Origin: Campylobacterales bacterium
GTDB taxonomy: Bacteria; Campylobacterota; Campylobacteria; Campylobacterales; Sulfurimonadaceae
NCBI GenBank assembly: GCA_016938735.1
Contig: JAFGUB010000008.1
Location: 62,001-126,000 of the forward strand
Length of the DNA: 64,000 nt
Reading direction: 5' to 3'
Below the pieces are notes generated by a model that saw only the letters and a list, made by a program, of their open reading frames with translations, had not been told where the DNA came from and searched no databases. Positions 45,832-55,668 of the stretch are shown here, one piece after another (position 1 is the stretch's first letter; the number at the start of each line of letters is the position of its first letter). Both the position numbers and the translations under genes were made by a program.

Positions 45832-46161
45832 CTATCGGCACTCCGTAACGGAGATGAGCAAAGCGTTGTGCACACTACCCTCACGACCGATGAACGTTTG
45901 GGTGCCGATACTGTATGAAAAGGTACTTTGATTCACTTCTATGCCCTTACATGTAAGGGTTTTGCCCTGATGGTATTTGAGCACTACGGCAACGGCTTGC
46001 GCACGCTGCGCGTCGCTTCGGACGTTGTAGAGATACATGGCACCGATGAGCAGCGCGAGTACCGCAACCACGCCGCTTTTTTGTTTGTGGCTCAGTTCTG
46101 TGAAGAAGTGCAGCACCGCAAAGAGCAGCCCAAGCGCGGCCAGTCCGATCAGATAACCCAT
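45832..46161 (-). CDS. Small membrane-anchored protein
   Basis: 109 residues: two hydrophobic segments (3-20, 28-45) then a soluble C-terminal half with LVYN-like repeats absent and KTLTCKGIEVNQSTFSYSIGTQTFIG. TTACATGTAA at 45947, extended to the 16-bp palindrome CCCTTACATGTAAGGG, encodes the TLTCKGI. Sits between murC and hrpB with adjacent starts and stops. Function unknown. Confidence 0.6.
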   Translation of the reverse strand: MGYLIGLAALGLLFAVLHFFTELSHKQKSGVVAVLALLIGAMYLYNVRSDAQRAQAVAVVLKYHQGKTLTCKGIEVNQSTFSYSIGTQTFIGREGSVHNALLISVTECR

Positions 46162-47466
46162 TTATTCCCCCCGTAGCTGATAGGTGATATCGCCGGCGCC
46201 AAAGCCGACGATGAGCCCCCTCTTGAGACTGTGCGCCATTGTATCATCTTTGTACACTTCCAGCGCCTCTTCGACGCGCACCAGATGATCGGCCTGCACC
46301 AGATCGTAATGCGCGAACGCCGTTGCGAAGTCGATATCGCGCACTGCCTCGCCCGCCGCCCACACAGGCAAGATGATAAGCCGATCCGCCCCCTCGAAGC
46401 AGGTGCGAAAGGCATCAAGGTTATCGACGGTGCGCGAATATTTGTGCGGCTGCCAGATGGCGGTGATGCCCTCTAAGCCCCGCAGCGCGGCGAAGGTTTT
46501 AACCGCCTCCATCGTCGCCTTGATCTCGGTGGGGTGGTGGCCGTAGTCGTCGATGATGACGCAATCGCCGCTGTCGCTGAGGATATCAAAACGCTTTTTG
46601 ATCCCCTTGTAGTCCAGCAAACGCGCCCTAATCGTCTCGATCTCCACACTTGGCATCGCCGCTAAAATCGCCAGCGCCGCGTCAAGTGCGATATGCGCCC
46701 CAAAACCCCACACCTCAAAAACGCCCAGATCCAGCAGCTCAAAACGGGTATGCGGTTCGCCCTCAATGAGCACATACTCGATATTGCGGATATCGGTGCT
46801 CGGATAGAGCCGCTCGGCCTTACATGTAAGGCTACTCAAAAAAGGATCTTCGGCGTTGAGGATGCGCAGCGGCGCGTTTTCGATGAACTGTTTGTAGGAG
46901 CCGTAAAAGAGCACTTCGTCATAGCCGTAGTACTCCATGTGTTCGGGTTCGGCGTTGGTAACGATGGCGCAGTAGGCGTTGGCGTTGAGAAAGCTGCCGT
47001 CGCTCTCGTCGGCTTCGAAGATGAGCACGTCGCTCTCATTGCAGTAGCGTACATTCGAGCCAAAAGCCTTGGACTCCGCGCCGATGATCGCCGAGCCGTG
47101 CATCAGTTCAGAGAGAATCGCCGACGTCGTGCTTTTGCCGTGCGCCCCCGCCACCGCGTAGACTTTTGAATCGTGCAAAATCTCTAGCAGCGCTTCGCGT
47201 CTTGGAATCACGCGAATCCCCCGTGCTTTGGCCTCAAGTACTTCGGGATTGTCCGCTTTGATGATGGCCGAATGGATCACACAATCGGGATCTTTGATGT
47301 TTTGAGCGCATTGGGGAATCGTTACATGTAAGCCCTCTGCTTCAAGCTTGTGGGTAATGTGCGATTCACGAATGTCCGAACCGCTCACCTGATGACCGCG
47401 ATAATGCATATACTTGGCCAGCCCGCTGATGCCGATGCCGCCGATGCCGATAAAATGGTATTTCAA
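46162..47466 (-). CDS. murC: UDP-N-acetylmuramate--L-alanine ligase
   Basis: 434 residues: N-terminal UDP-binding GIGGIGISGLAKYMHYRGHQVSGSD, ATP loop AGAHGKSTTSA near 108, ADESDGSF and EPEHMEYYG, then IIDDYGHHPTEIKAT. It adds L-Ala to UDP-MurNAc in the cytoplasm. Two TTACATGTAA copies, at 46820 (LTCKAERL) and 47322 (LHVTIPQ), lie in this gene. Confidence 0.95.
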   Translation of the reverse strand: MKYHFIGIGGIGISGLAKYMHYRGHQVSGSDIRESHITHKLEAEGLHVTIPQCAQNIKDPDCVIHSAIIKADNPEVLEAKARGIRVIPRREALLEILHDSKVYAVAGAHGKSTTSAILSELMHGSAIIGAESKAFGSNVRYCNESDVLIFEADESDGSFLNANAYCAIVTNAEPEHMEYYGYDEVLFYGSYKQFIENAPLRILNAEDPFLSSLTCKAERLYPSTDIRNIEYVLIEGEPHTRFELLDLGVFEVWGFGAHIALDAALAILAAMPSVEIETIRARLLDYKGIKKRFDILSDSGDCVIIDDYGHHPTEIKATMEAVKTFAALRGLEGITAIWQPHKYSRTVDNLDAFRTCFEGADRLIILPVWAAGEAVRDIDFATAFAHYDLVQADHLVRVEEALEVYKDDTMAHSLKRGLIVGFGAGDITYQLRGE

Positions 47467-47513
47467 GAGTGACCTTGGATAAAAAAATTGGTGGACTAAA
47501 GCAAAAAACGTGC

Positions 47514-47972
47514 CTACGCCTTAAAAGCGCAGATGTAAAAACTCTGCGCCTCTTGCGTCGCATCCAGATCAGCGATCTCGTCGATAAAACGCTCAAAAGC
47601 GATCTGATCGTTGGCGCAGCGGGTATGGCGTTTGATCGCCTCTTGAAATGCCCTATCTTCGCTTATGCCTTCAAGAATCTCAAAAAGCGCGGCGGCGTCG
47701 CTGAGGCTGCCCGCGCTGTAGTGTTCGATGGCGTATTCATAAAGCGCGCGCACGGTGGCGTAGTCTTGCACCTCATCTAGCTTGAAGCGCTTGGCGCTCT
47801 CTAGGGCCGTCGTGAGGTTTTCTAGGGCCAGATCGAGAATGTTGGCGTAGTACGCCACCAGCTCCTCTTCGCCAAAAACATCGTGCGCACGCTGCTCTAG
47901 CAGATACAGCGCGGCAATGTCCCCCTCGCTTTGGGCCTTAAGGATTTCGGATTTTAGGGCTTCAGCGTTCAT
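47514..47972 (-). CDS. Helical conserved hypothetical protein
   Basis: 152 residues, almost wholly helical, with TPR-like stretches (ATVRALYEYAIEHYSAGSLSDAAALFEIL). Its start overlaps the aminotransferase stop by 11 bases, so translation may be coupled. No enzyme motifs. Function unknown. Confidence 0.65.
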   Translation of the reverse strand: MNAEALKSEILKAQSEGDIAALYLLEQRAHDVFGEEELVAYYANILDLALENLTTALESAKRFKLDEVQDYATVRALYEYAIEHYSAGSLSDAAALFEILEGISEDRAFQEAIKRHTRCANDQIAFERFIDEIADLDATQEAQSFYICAFKA

Positions 47973-49101
47973 TCAGACACTCCCGTATGCGCAAAAGTGC
48001 TTCGCGTGTATTGGCCTCACTCTCTACCAATGCGATACGCACAAAGCCCTCGCCCGGATTGACCCCCTCGCATTCGCGCCCCAAAAATGCCCCCGGCAAC
48101 ACTTTCACGTTGTAACGCTCATAAAGCTTACATGTAAAGGCCAGCGCATCATCCACCTCCAGCCAGACATAAAAGGTCGCTTCAGAGGGGGTGACTCCTA
48201 AAATCTCCTCGGCCAAAGCGGCGTTGGCGCGGTAGACGGCGCGCGCCTCTTCAACATGCACGTCATCGCGCCACGCGCTTGCGGCGGCGTACTGCAGCGG
48301 CAGGGGTGACGCCGCGCCGATGTAGGTGCGGTAGCGCCCATACGCCGATAGAATCTGCGCGTCTCCGGCGATAAAGCCCGAGCGCAGCCCCGGAGCGCTG
48401 GAGCGTTTGGAGATGGAGTTGATCACCAGCACGTTTTTAAAGTCGCTGTTGCCTACATGTAAGGCTGCTTCAAGGAGTGAGGGCGGCGGATTTTGAGTGT
48501 AGATTTCGCTGTAGCACTCATCATTGAGCAGCACAAAATCGTGCTTGAGTGCCAGCTTCACCCACGCGCCAAGCTCATCAAGAGTGAGCGTCGATCCCGT
48601 GGGGTTGTTGGGGAAGTTTAAAATCACCAGATGGCACGAGGCGAGCGCGGCCTCATCCACTTCGGGCTTGAAGTGCCGCTCTTTGGTGAGGTTGATGTGC
48701 AGCACCTGCGCGCGCGAAGCGATGGCCGCACCTTCGTAGATCTGGTAAAAAGGGTTGGTGTAGGCCATTTTGGGCGCGGTTTTGTCATACAGATAAAACT
48801 GCGGAAAGTTAAAGAGCACTTCGCGGGTGCCGAAGGTGGGGATGAGCTGCTGAGGCAGAAGCTCCACGCCAAAACGCCGCGATACAAACTCAACCATCGC
48901 TTCGCGCAAGGCGGTTTCGCCCGCCGTTTTGGGGTAAAAACGCAGCTGCGGCGCGGCGTTGCACAGCGCTTTTTGGATGAATGAAGGGGTCTCAAACTGC
49001 GGCTCGCCGATGGTGAGGCTCAGCGGCGCATAGTCGCTACTTGGCACGATGGGCGCCAGCAGATCGGATAGTTTTTCAAATGGGTAGGGTTGGAAGGTCA
49101 T
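47962..49101 (-). CDS. Class I/II aminotransferase, probably succinyl-DAP aminotransferase
   Basis: 379 residues from ATG 49101 with AAGAG upstream; ATG 49116 is an alternative. PLP lysine in NSISKRSSAPGLRSGF near 235, FPNNPTG near 160, LNDECYSEI near 195. The short DapC-like form is used in Campylobacterota, and dapE in this window would act on the product. TTACATGTAA at 48128 encodes FTCKLYE. Confidence 0.82.
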   Translation of the reverse strand: MTFQPYPFEKLSDLLAPIVPSSDYAPLSLTIGEPQFETPSFIQKALCNAAPQLRFYPKTAGETALREAMVEFVSRRFGVELLPQQLIPTFGTREVLFNFPQFYLYDKTAPKMAYTNPFYQIYEGAAIASRAQVLHINLTKERHFKPEVDEAALASCHLVILNFPNNPTGSTLTLDELGAWVKLALKHDFVLLNDECYSEIYTQNPPPSLLEAALHVGNSDFKNVLVINSISKRSSAPGLRSGFIAGDAQILSAYGRYRTYIGAASPLPLQYAAASAWRDDVHVEEARAVYRANAALAEEILGVTPSEATFYVWLEVDDALAFTCKLYERYNVKVLPGAFLGRECEGVNPGEGFVRIALVESEANTREALLRIRECLNER

Positions 49102-49170
49102 GGAAGCTCTTTTCATTCGGATGGTAAAAAACGAAATTATAGCCCAAAACGGCTCAGAGCATCGGCAGGT

Positions 49171-49845
49171 TCAAGTAACGCTCAGTCTGTAACCCACCTT
49201 GTTCACATTGACAATCAGCTCTTTATGCGTCTGGTCACGGATACGGTGAATCAGCGAGCGCAGGGTCTGTTGTGAGACGCTTTCTCCCCAGACATGCTCC
49301 ATAATCTGCTCAATGGAGACGCTGCTTTGCGGCGAACGTGAGAGCAGCGCCAGAAGCCGCAGGGCCACGGGGCCAAGCGGCACCTCTTTGGAATCGAGAA
49401 AGAGCCGTTCGCTTTCGCGCTCAAAGCGGTAGCCGCCCACAAGTTGCAGGGTTGCGGGCTGCGCCAAGGGCGCTTTTGCACTGCCCAGCATGGCGAGTCT
49501 GAGCGTCGTGATGATCTCCTTGTCGCGGTAGGGCTTGACGAGGTAGGCGTAGGCTCGCGATTCTAGCGCCATATCCAGCATCTGCGTTTCACTGTAGGCG
49601 GTGAGAAAAATGATGATGACATCAGGCATAAAACGGCGGATGGTACGCGCCGCTTCGGTGCCGCTGAGTGCGCCTTCGAGCATGATGTCCATCAAAATGA
49701 TGTCGGGCCGGTGCGCTCCGGCGTGCTCAATCGCCGCTTCGCCGGAGGCGACGGTAGAGACGACCTCATACCCCTCTTTTAGGAGGACTTTTTTGAGATA
49801 ATTGGCGGGAATGCGCTCATCTTCGACAATCAAAACACGGCTCAT
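49171..49845 (-). CDS. Two-component response regulator, receiver plus winged helix
   Basis: 224 residues. Receiver domain: VEDER acidic pair, phospho-Asp in IILMDIMLEGALSGTEAA near 52, LTAYS and Lys in YLVKPYRD near 105. C-terminal OmpR-type winged helix (140-224: VPLGPVALRLLALLSRSPQSSVSIEQIMEHVW, then RSLIHRIRDQ). ATGA overlap with the kinase gene shows the pair is one unit. Confidence 0.9.
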   Translation of the reverse strand: MSRVLIVEDERIPANYLKKVLLKEGYEVVSTVASGEAAIEHAGAHRPDIILMDIMLEGALSGTEAARTIRRFMPDVIIIFLTAYSETQMLDMALESRAYAYLVKPYRDKEIITTLRLAMLGSAKAPLAQPATLQLVGGYRFERESERLFLDSKEVPLGPVALRLLALLSRSPQSSVSIEQIMEHVWGESVSQQTLRSLIHRIRDQTHKELIVNVNKVGYRLSVT

Positions 49846-50963
49846 GCAGGAAACTCCATGCGGTAGTGGTAGGGTTTGGGATCGTGCATAAAAAGGGTGC
49901 CGTGAAGCTGCTCAAGGGTGAGTTTGACGAGGCTGAGTCCCAGCGTGTCATCGCAAACAGGCAGCGCATGCGTGTCGCCGCTGTCGCTGTAGTGCAAAAT
50001 GCAGCTTTCGTCTTTACATGTAAGCGCCATTGCCACGCTACAGGTGCCGTTCTGGCAGGCATATTTGATGGAGTTGGTGAGCAATTCATTGATGATGATG
50101 CCCAGCCTAATCGTCTTTTCGAGCTCAAAGGTGGCATCGTCGCTATGAAACTTCAGCGTCACCTCCTTCTCTTTTCCCGCTGCCACAAGTGCCTGCTCGG
50201 CAAGCTGTCTGACATAGGTGCCAAAATCGACGGCTTCAAGGTTGCCGCTGCGATAAAGCGTTTCGTGCGCCAGCGAGATGGACTCGATGCGCAGCCGGTT
50301 CTGATCGATAATGCGGTCAATATCGGGATGGTTGGTCTCGAGCTTCTGCAAGCCCAGAATGGAGCTGATGATGTTGAGATTGTTCTTGATACGGTGGTGG
50401 ATCTCTTTGAGCAAAATCTCCTTTTCACGATTGGCTTTTTCGAGTTTGCGGTGCGACTCTTCGATGGCGTAGTTATAAAAAATCCCAAAAGCCAAAACAA
50501 AGAGCGAAGCGATGAAATACGAAGCCAAAGCCCGATCATCGTGTAAAAACGGATGCCCTTCATACCGATAAAATCCCTGCACAAAAAGAGCGGCAAGCAC
50601 CGCATAATACAGCGACATATTGATCAGAATTTCGCGCGGCGGCATCAAGATAAACGCCACGACGGGCAGCAGCAGCGTAAACATAATACTCATATTGAAG
50701 GCGTTGTGATAGACAAAGAGAAACACGATGGCGCTTGCCGTCCAATAGATGGCGCGCGCGGCTATTTTGTGGTTGCGACTCTGCAAAAAGTACCACAAAA
50801 ACCCCACCCCTACCGCCACAAAAAGCAGATCAAGCCAGAGGTCGAAATCGTTGGCGATCATAAGATCAATAAATGCTGCAATAGAGGTGATGGTGATAAA
50901 ACTGAGGTAAAACCCGATAAGAAACAACTCTTTGTAATGAAACTGCTTAAGCCATGTTTGCAT
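49842..50963 (-). CDS. Membrane histidine kinase of the HisKA_2 type
   Basis: 373 residues. About six membrane helices in residues 15-165 serve as the sensor part. The phospho-acceptor is His in LLKEIHHRIKNNLNIISSILGLQ near 192-195, the HisKA_2 signature, followed by LAHETLY and an ATPase domain with IGIIINELLTNSIKYA (N box) and a short GLSLVKLTLEQL. TTACATGTAA at 50014 encodes ALTCKDE. Signal unknown. Confidence 0.88.
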   Translation of the reverse strand: MQTWLKQFHYKELFLIGFYLSFITITSIAAFIDLMIANDFDLWLDLLFVAVGVGFLWYFLQSRNHKIAARAIYWTASAIVFLFVYHNAFNMSIMFTLLLPVVAFILMPPREILINMSLYYAVLAALFVQGFYRYEGHPFLHDDRALASYFIASLFVLAFGIFYNYAIEESHRKLEKANREKEILLKEIHHRIKNNLNIISSILGLQKLETNHPDIDRIIDQNRLRIESISLAHETLYRSGNLEAVDFGTYVRQLAEQALVAAGKEKEVTLKFHSDDATFELEKTIRLGIIINELLTNSIKYACQNGTCSVAMALTCKDESCILHYSDSGDTHALPVCDDTLGLSLVKLTLEQLHGTLFMHDPKPYHYRMEFPA

Positions 50964-51050
50964 GGTGCATTATAGCGCTTTTGAACGTCACGAAACGGAT
51001 AAAGGATTCCCCTGCGATAAAGTTGCCGCAAACTAAAAAAAAGGATCAAA

Positions 51051-53825
51051 ATGAGATGGCATATCACAGGTTTGCTGCTCGCGGGTTTGCTGATAACCGG
51101 TTGTGGCGGCGGGGGCGGTGGGGGTGCGACGACTTCTGCTGAAACAAACAGCACTGTTTCGACATCATCAAACGCAAGTAGCAGTTCAACACCTTCAATC
51201 GGAAGTGATGACGGCTCGGAAATAATAGAGTTGGCACCGGAGTTTGCCCATGCCGAGTATGAACGCCTCAATTTCTATGATTACAACTCCAGCTCCTTTA
51301 CACGTGAAACCGACGGGGAAACCAAACGGATGGTCTTAGATAAGCTCAATGAAAACATTGCAGGCAAAGCACTTTTTGTCAATGGCATGTTTGAGGGTAT
51401 CGTTGCCCAACAAAGCGATGCAGCTACAACCACGACGGTGATTCTCGAAAATGCCAATGCGCTAGAAGAGATTATTGACACCTTCAGTGTCGATGTCAAT
51501 GCCAGCGGACTCAGTAATAAAAGGGTACGAATGCCGCATGGCACGATAGGAACTTACGACGACATCAACGATCAACCGCTCACCTATGAGCTGCGTCAAA
51601 AGAGCCGTTTTAATGCACGTACTGCGCAGACGGAAGTTGAGCCGACGATTCGCATTAATTTCCCCAAAGGGTACCGGATGCCGCTGCATACCAAGCCTCT
51701 AGATATTTATATACCCTCATCACAAAAGCGCGGTGTCAACCAGACAGGTACTTTTATCTGGACTGAGCATTTTGATATCGATGAAGACTATAAAGATGAT
51801 TATGTGACGATCACGAGTGATGGCAGTTACATCGAATTCGGCCTGGGAACGCGGTTACATGTAGAAGGGCGCACCCGCAAAAGTGACCGCTACGCCGCCA
51901 TTGCTTTTGACCAGAATGCTACATTTGAGTCTAATTTGCAAGTCGAGGTTACCGGGCATTATGAAGAGAGCTGGAGTGATACCATCACACTCACCAACGC
52001 CATTTCAATTTCCATTCCCGTCAGCACCCTTGTCGCGGTAAAAATTGCATTTACGCCCGAACTGCGTGTGGGCGGATCAGGGAGTATCGACGGTCATCTG
52101 CTGGCACACTCCTTCACACATCGCGACGGTGCCTTTGGGATCAATTTTGATTCACGCCGAAGTAGCGGTGACAAAATCCTTACTTCCAGCAGTTTTAACG
52201 CCAATTCCAATCTGCTAGATCAGGAGAGTGTCAACGTTGCCATTGAGGCACAGGGATCGGTTCTTCTTGCGCCCGTGCTGAAAATTACACCAAGTGCCAA
52301 TATCGCCGGTGTTATGGATGTGAAGTTTATTGAATTGCGCGGCGGTATTGACGTATTGGCTACGGCGAACGGGGCCATTGCGACCGGTTTTGAAATCATC
52401 AATACTGCCCAAGGCAGCGTTAGTAGTAGTCATACCAGTACTTCGATCGGGGTGCATATCGGCGCCTTCCCGTGGCTCTCTTATGAGATGGATGTCGTGC
52501 TGGATCCTGTCGATATTCGTACGCGATTCAGTGATGTTGTCATAAAGCCGATAGAGATTTATGACGGTGATGAAAAGGATCTGTTTCGTGGCAACGAAAT
52601 TGAGATTTTCGACTGGAATATCGCGCTATTGAATACTCCTGATATTATCGTCTCCTATCCGCTGGGACAAACCTACGTTGGATTTATTATCAACATTGAT
52701 GCGCTACTTTTAGAGCATGTGAAATTCTATTATACGCTGGATGGTTCGATACCCACTGAAAATGCGGCACATCTTTGGGATGGCATACCTTTTTATCTTG
52801 AAAACAATGCCACGGTTCGCGTTAAAGCAGTAATGTTGGGCGCGGATTCTCTGACATCACACTGGAATTTTGGCAAATCGGTCTCTCCGACGGTGTCTAA
52901 GTCTGTCGTTGCGCTGCCTGCGATACCGGCCACACCTACCAATGTCAATGCCACCGATACCCTCAAAGGCAGCATCAACGTGACATGGGCCGGAACGATT
53001 GACACTGCAGAATATGACATCTACCGCAGTAGCACCGAGCAGGGGACTTACACTAAAGTCACCACTAGAACAACCACCTCATATAACGAATCCATACCGC
53101 TTGGCGGCAGTTTTTATTACAAAGTCAAAGCATGCAATAGCGCCGGATATTGCAGTGATTTTAGCGCAAGCGATCGGGGGGAGGCGCTCACCACGCTTGA
53201 AATTGATCCGGTTGATCCGAATAATGGCGACCAGATTGACCCGCCGACGACCTTGAGTGCCAATGCCGGAGCCGATCAGTATGTAGCGTTGACAGCGGCC
53301 TCGGTAAGCGTAAGCTTTAGTGCAGAAGGTTCCCTTGGACTACCTGCCATTGTAGGTTATGAATGGCGCATCACCGGTCCTGGCGGTTATATGGTTTCAA
53401 ACAACCACAGCTTTAGCACCAATTTTGTCGCAGGTGTGTATGAGCTGGAGCTGACGGTACGCAACAGTAACGGCGACACCGATACGGACAGCGTCATGCT
53501 CTATGTCAGAGAGATTCCCGATGCTCCGGTTGTAACGGCAACCAATGCCTTCAACAGCGTCCATCTGGAGTGGAACAATATAAGCAATGTCAGTTACTAT
53601 GAGATTTACAGCGACACCAATGCCGATGGTTTTTATTACTGGACAGCCGAAGTGCCGCAACCAGAAGGTGCACTGATTCCGCTCTACTCTACTTATGATC
53701 ACAGTGTCAGCGACGATCTGTTTCACTATTACAAAGTACGTGCCTGCGATGTCAAAATCGATAAGTGCTCAGACTTTTCCAAGATTGTGAGCGCAAAAAG
53801 GAATGCTGCGCTGACATTTCAATAA
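51051..53825 (+). CDS. Large multidomain lipoprotein with FN3 and PKD domains
   Basis: 924 residues. Lipobox LLITGC near 17-22, seven glycines, then a Ser/Thr-rich spacer (30-60). Residues 60-540 are a beta-rich region of unknown type. Near 560-610 a chitobiase C-terminal-like unit (YYTLDGSIPTEN) appears, then an FN3 domain (650-720), a PKD domain (735-830: GADQYVALTAASVSV, YEWRITGPGG) and a second FN3-like domain. Likely surface-anchored and adhesive or carbohydrate-binding. No catalytic residues recognised. Confidence 0.8.
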   Translation: MRWHITGLLLAGLLITGCGGGGGGGATTSAETNSTVSTSSNASSSSTPSIGSDDGSEIIELAPEFAHAEYERLNFYDYNSSSFTRETDGETKRMVLDKLNENIAGKALFVNGMFEGIVAQQSDAATTTTVILENANALEEIIDTFSVDVNASGLSNKRVRMPHGTIGTYDDINDQPLTYELRQKSRFNARTAQTEVEPTIRINFPKGYRMPLHTKPLDIYIPSSQKRGVNQTGTFIWTEHFDIDEDYKDDYVTITSDGSYIEFGLGTRLHVEGRTRKSDRYAAIAFDQNATFESNLQVEVTGHYEESWSDTITLTNAISISIPVSTLVAVKIAFTPELRVGGSGSIDGHLLAHSFTHRDGAFGINFDSRRSSGDKILTSSSFNANSNLLDQESVNVAIEAQGSVLLAPVLKITPSANIAGVMDVKFIELRGGIDVLATANGAIATGFEIINTAQGSVSSSHTSTSIGVHIGAFPWLSYEMDVVLDPVDIRTRFSDVVIKPIEIYDGDEKDLFRGNEIEIFDWNIALLNTPDIIVSYPLGQTYVGFIINIDALLLEHVKFYYTLDGSIPTENAAHLWDGIPFYLENNATVRVKAVMLGADSLTSHWNFGKSVSPTVSKSVVALPAIPATPTNVNATDTLKGSINVTWAGTIDTAEYDIYRSSTEQGTYTKVTTRTTTSYNESIPLGGSFYYKVKACNSAGYCSDFSASDRGEALTTLEIDPVDPNNGDQIDPPTTLSANAGADQYVALTAASVSVSFSAEGSLGLPAIVGYEWRITGPGGYMVSNNHSFSTNFVAGVYELELTVRNSNGDTDTDSVMLYVREIPDAPVVTATNAFNSVHLEWNNISNVSYYEIYSDTNADGFYYWTAEVPQPEGALIPLYSTYDHSVSDDLFHYYKVRACDVKIDKCSDFSKIVSAKRNAALTFQ

Positions 53826-53906
53826 ATAAAAGGCAGAAAAGTTATGTCCTTTTAACCCAACAGATCAACGCTACAAACGCTACAGGCGTATGTAATCCTC
53901 AAAAGC

Positions 53907-53912
53907 TATAAT
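53907..53912 (+). promoter_or_regulatory. -10 element of the hydrogenase operon
   Basis: AAGCTATAATGC has TATAAT 26 bp before the first hydrogenase gene; AAAGGAG at 53927 is a strong ribosome site. No -35 or known regulator site seen. Confidence 0.5.
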
Positions 53913-53937
53913 GCGCCATCCCTTTTAAAGGAGTCGC

Positions 53938-55668
53938 ATGAGTCCGATTTGGCTTTTGCTTTTGCCGCTTGTCGCTGCCGCAGGGGTGCGTTATGGCACG
54001 CGACCGCTTGGCGTGATTGGCGTGTTTTGGCTTCTTAGCTCTTTGATTGCGATGACGCTTCAAGAGGCGCTGATTGGCATCCACGCGTCGTGGCTGGATT
54101 GGCCTATCGCTTTGGCGGATGTGGGGTTGTTGCTCTTTTTTGCCTACGTGGGGCGCAATGAAGGCGACGTGCGCGTTTTTGGCCTTGCGATTGTGCAAAT
54201 GCTCTTGTTTGTTTTGATCGAACTCTTCGGCGCACACGCTGAGGGGGCCACCTTCCTCATCGACGACGCGTCGCGCATGATGCTCTTTATCGTCAACGTC
54301 GTCGGCGGTGCCATCGTCTACTACGCCCATGCGTATATGCGCTTTGAGCAGGGCGATGCGAAGCGCTTTTTGATCTATCTGCTGCTCTTTATTGCCGTCA
54401 TGAACGCCATCGCAATGAGCAACCATCTGATGCACTTCTTCTTCTTTTTTGAGCTCACCACCCTCTTTTCGTACCTGCTCATTCGCTACCGCCTCGATGA
54501 GACGGCCAAGGCCAACGCCCTGAGAGCGCTCTGGATGAACCAGATCGGCGGCATCGCGCTTCTGATCGCGGCGCTGGTGGCTTCAAGCAGCTTTGACACC
54601 CTCTACCTTGATGCGCTCACACAACATGCAGGCGGCGCGGCGGTGATGATCGCCGTCTTTGTGGCGCTTGGGGCCATGATCAAAGGCGCGGCCATGCCTT
54701 TTCAAAGCTGGCTGCTGGGTGCGATGGTCGCCCCTACGCCTGTGAGCGCCATCTTGCACTCCGCCACCATGGTCAAGCTTGCTCCCTTTATGGTGCTTAA
54801 AATCGCCGCGCTCTTACATGTAAGCTTTGCCGGAGCGCTCATTAGCCTCTTTTCGATGGCGGTTTTTGTCTACGCCTCGTTTCTCGCACTCTCCAAAACC
54901 TCACTCAAGGAGATTTTGGGGCTTTCCACCATCGCCTTGCTGGCACTCATGGTCTCTCTCGCGGCTACGGGCGAAGAGCGTGCGCGGGAGATCGTACTCA
55001 TGCTGATCCTCTTTCACGCCCTCTCCAAAGCCCTGCTCTTCTTGGTCGCGGGGGTGCTGGAAAAACACTTCCACCTCAAAGATATCGAAGATATGGCGGG
55101 GCTGATCTATCAAGCCCCCCGCAGTGTGGCGCTGCTCGTCTTTGGCTTTTTAAGCCTGAGCGTTCCGCCTTTTGGGCTGCTGCTGGGGAAGCTCTTTGCG
55201 CTGATCTTTTTGGCGCAGATGATGCAAGAGCAGAGCTGGGCGCTCGCGCTGCTGCTGCTTGCCGCGCTGGGCTCAACCCTGCTCGCACTACTCTATTTTC
55301 GGCTGCTTAGCCACCTGCTCTCGCGCAGCGGCGAACGTGCGGCGATGGCGCATGAGACGATCGGCTGGGGTTTTGGCGTGCCCATTGCGGCGCTCTCGCT
55401 TTTGAGCGTGGTGCTGAGCCTTGGCTACTTTTATGACGCGTTCGGGCTTGGCGCACTCCTTGCCACCCTCGCACTGCTCGTAGTGTCCGCCCTGACTCTG
55501 CGCTCTTTTGCCAAGGTTGAGCGGGTCAAAGAGTATGCCTGCGGCGAACGCGCCCCCTTTGTCGGAGCGCTGGCGTATTACACTTTAAGCGAAGCGTATA
55601 CGGCCAAGTTTATTCAGGGTTTTGGCCTCTTCTTTGGCTTGATCGCCCTCGCGGGGGTGCTCTCATGA
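53938..55668 (+). CDS. Group 4 hydrogenase proton-pump subunit (EchA/HyfB/NuoL-like)
   Basis: 576 residues, about 14-16 membrane helices. Complex I antiporter-like core: a Glu in FFFFELTTLFSYLLI near 180, then GAMIKGAAMPFQSWLLGAMVAPTPVSAILHSATMVK near 245-280 with the conserved Lys and His. Residues past 520 lack the long lateral helix arm of NuoL. It couples H2 chemistry to ion movement. First of six genes in Ech order. TTACATGTAA at 54814 encodes LLHVSFA. Confidence 0.88.
   Translation: MSPIWLLLLPLVAAAGVRYGTRPLGVIGVFWLLSSLIAMTLQEALIGIHASWLDWPIALADVGLLLFFAYVGRNEGDVRVFGLAIVQMLLFVLIELFGAHAEGATFLIDDASRMMLFIVNVVGGAIVYYAHAYMRFEQGDAKRFLIYLLLFIAVMNAIAMSNHLMHFFFFFELTTLFSYLLIRYRLDETAKANALRALWMNQIGGIALLIAALVASSSFDTLYLDALTQHAGGAAVMIAVFVALGAMIKGAAMPFQSWLLGAMVAPTPVSAILHSATMVKLAPFMVLKIAALLHVSFAGALISLFSMAVFVYASFLALSKTSLKEILGLSTIALLALMVSLAATGEERAREIVLMLILFHALSKALLFLVAGVLEKHFHLKDIEDMAGLIYQAPRSVALLVFGFLSLSVPPFGLLLGKLFALIFLAQMMQEQSWALALLLLAALGSTLLALLYFRLLSHLLSRSGERAAMAHETIGWGFGVPIAALSLLSVVLSLGYFYDAFGLGALLATLALLVVSALTLRSFAKVERVKEYACGERAPFVGALAYYTLSEAYTAKFIQGFGLFFGLIALAGVLS

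Noticed and set aside
53899-54435. 178-residue frame antisense to the first hydrogenase gene
   Set aside because: His/Lys/Gln-rich shadow of a membrane protein; no start context or family.
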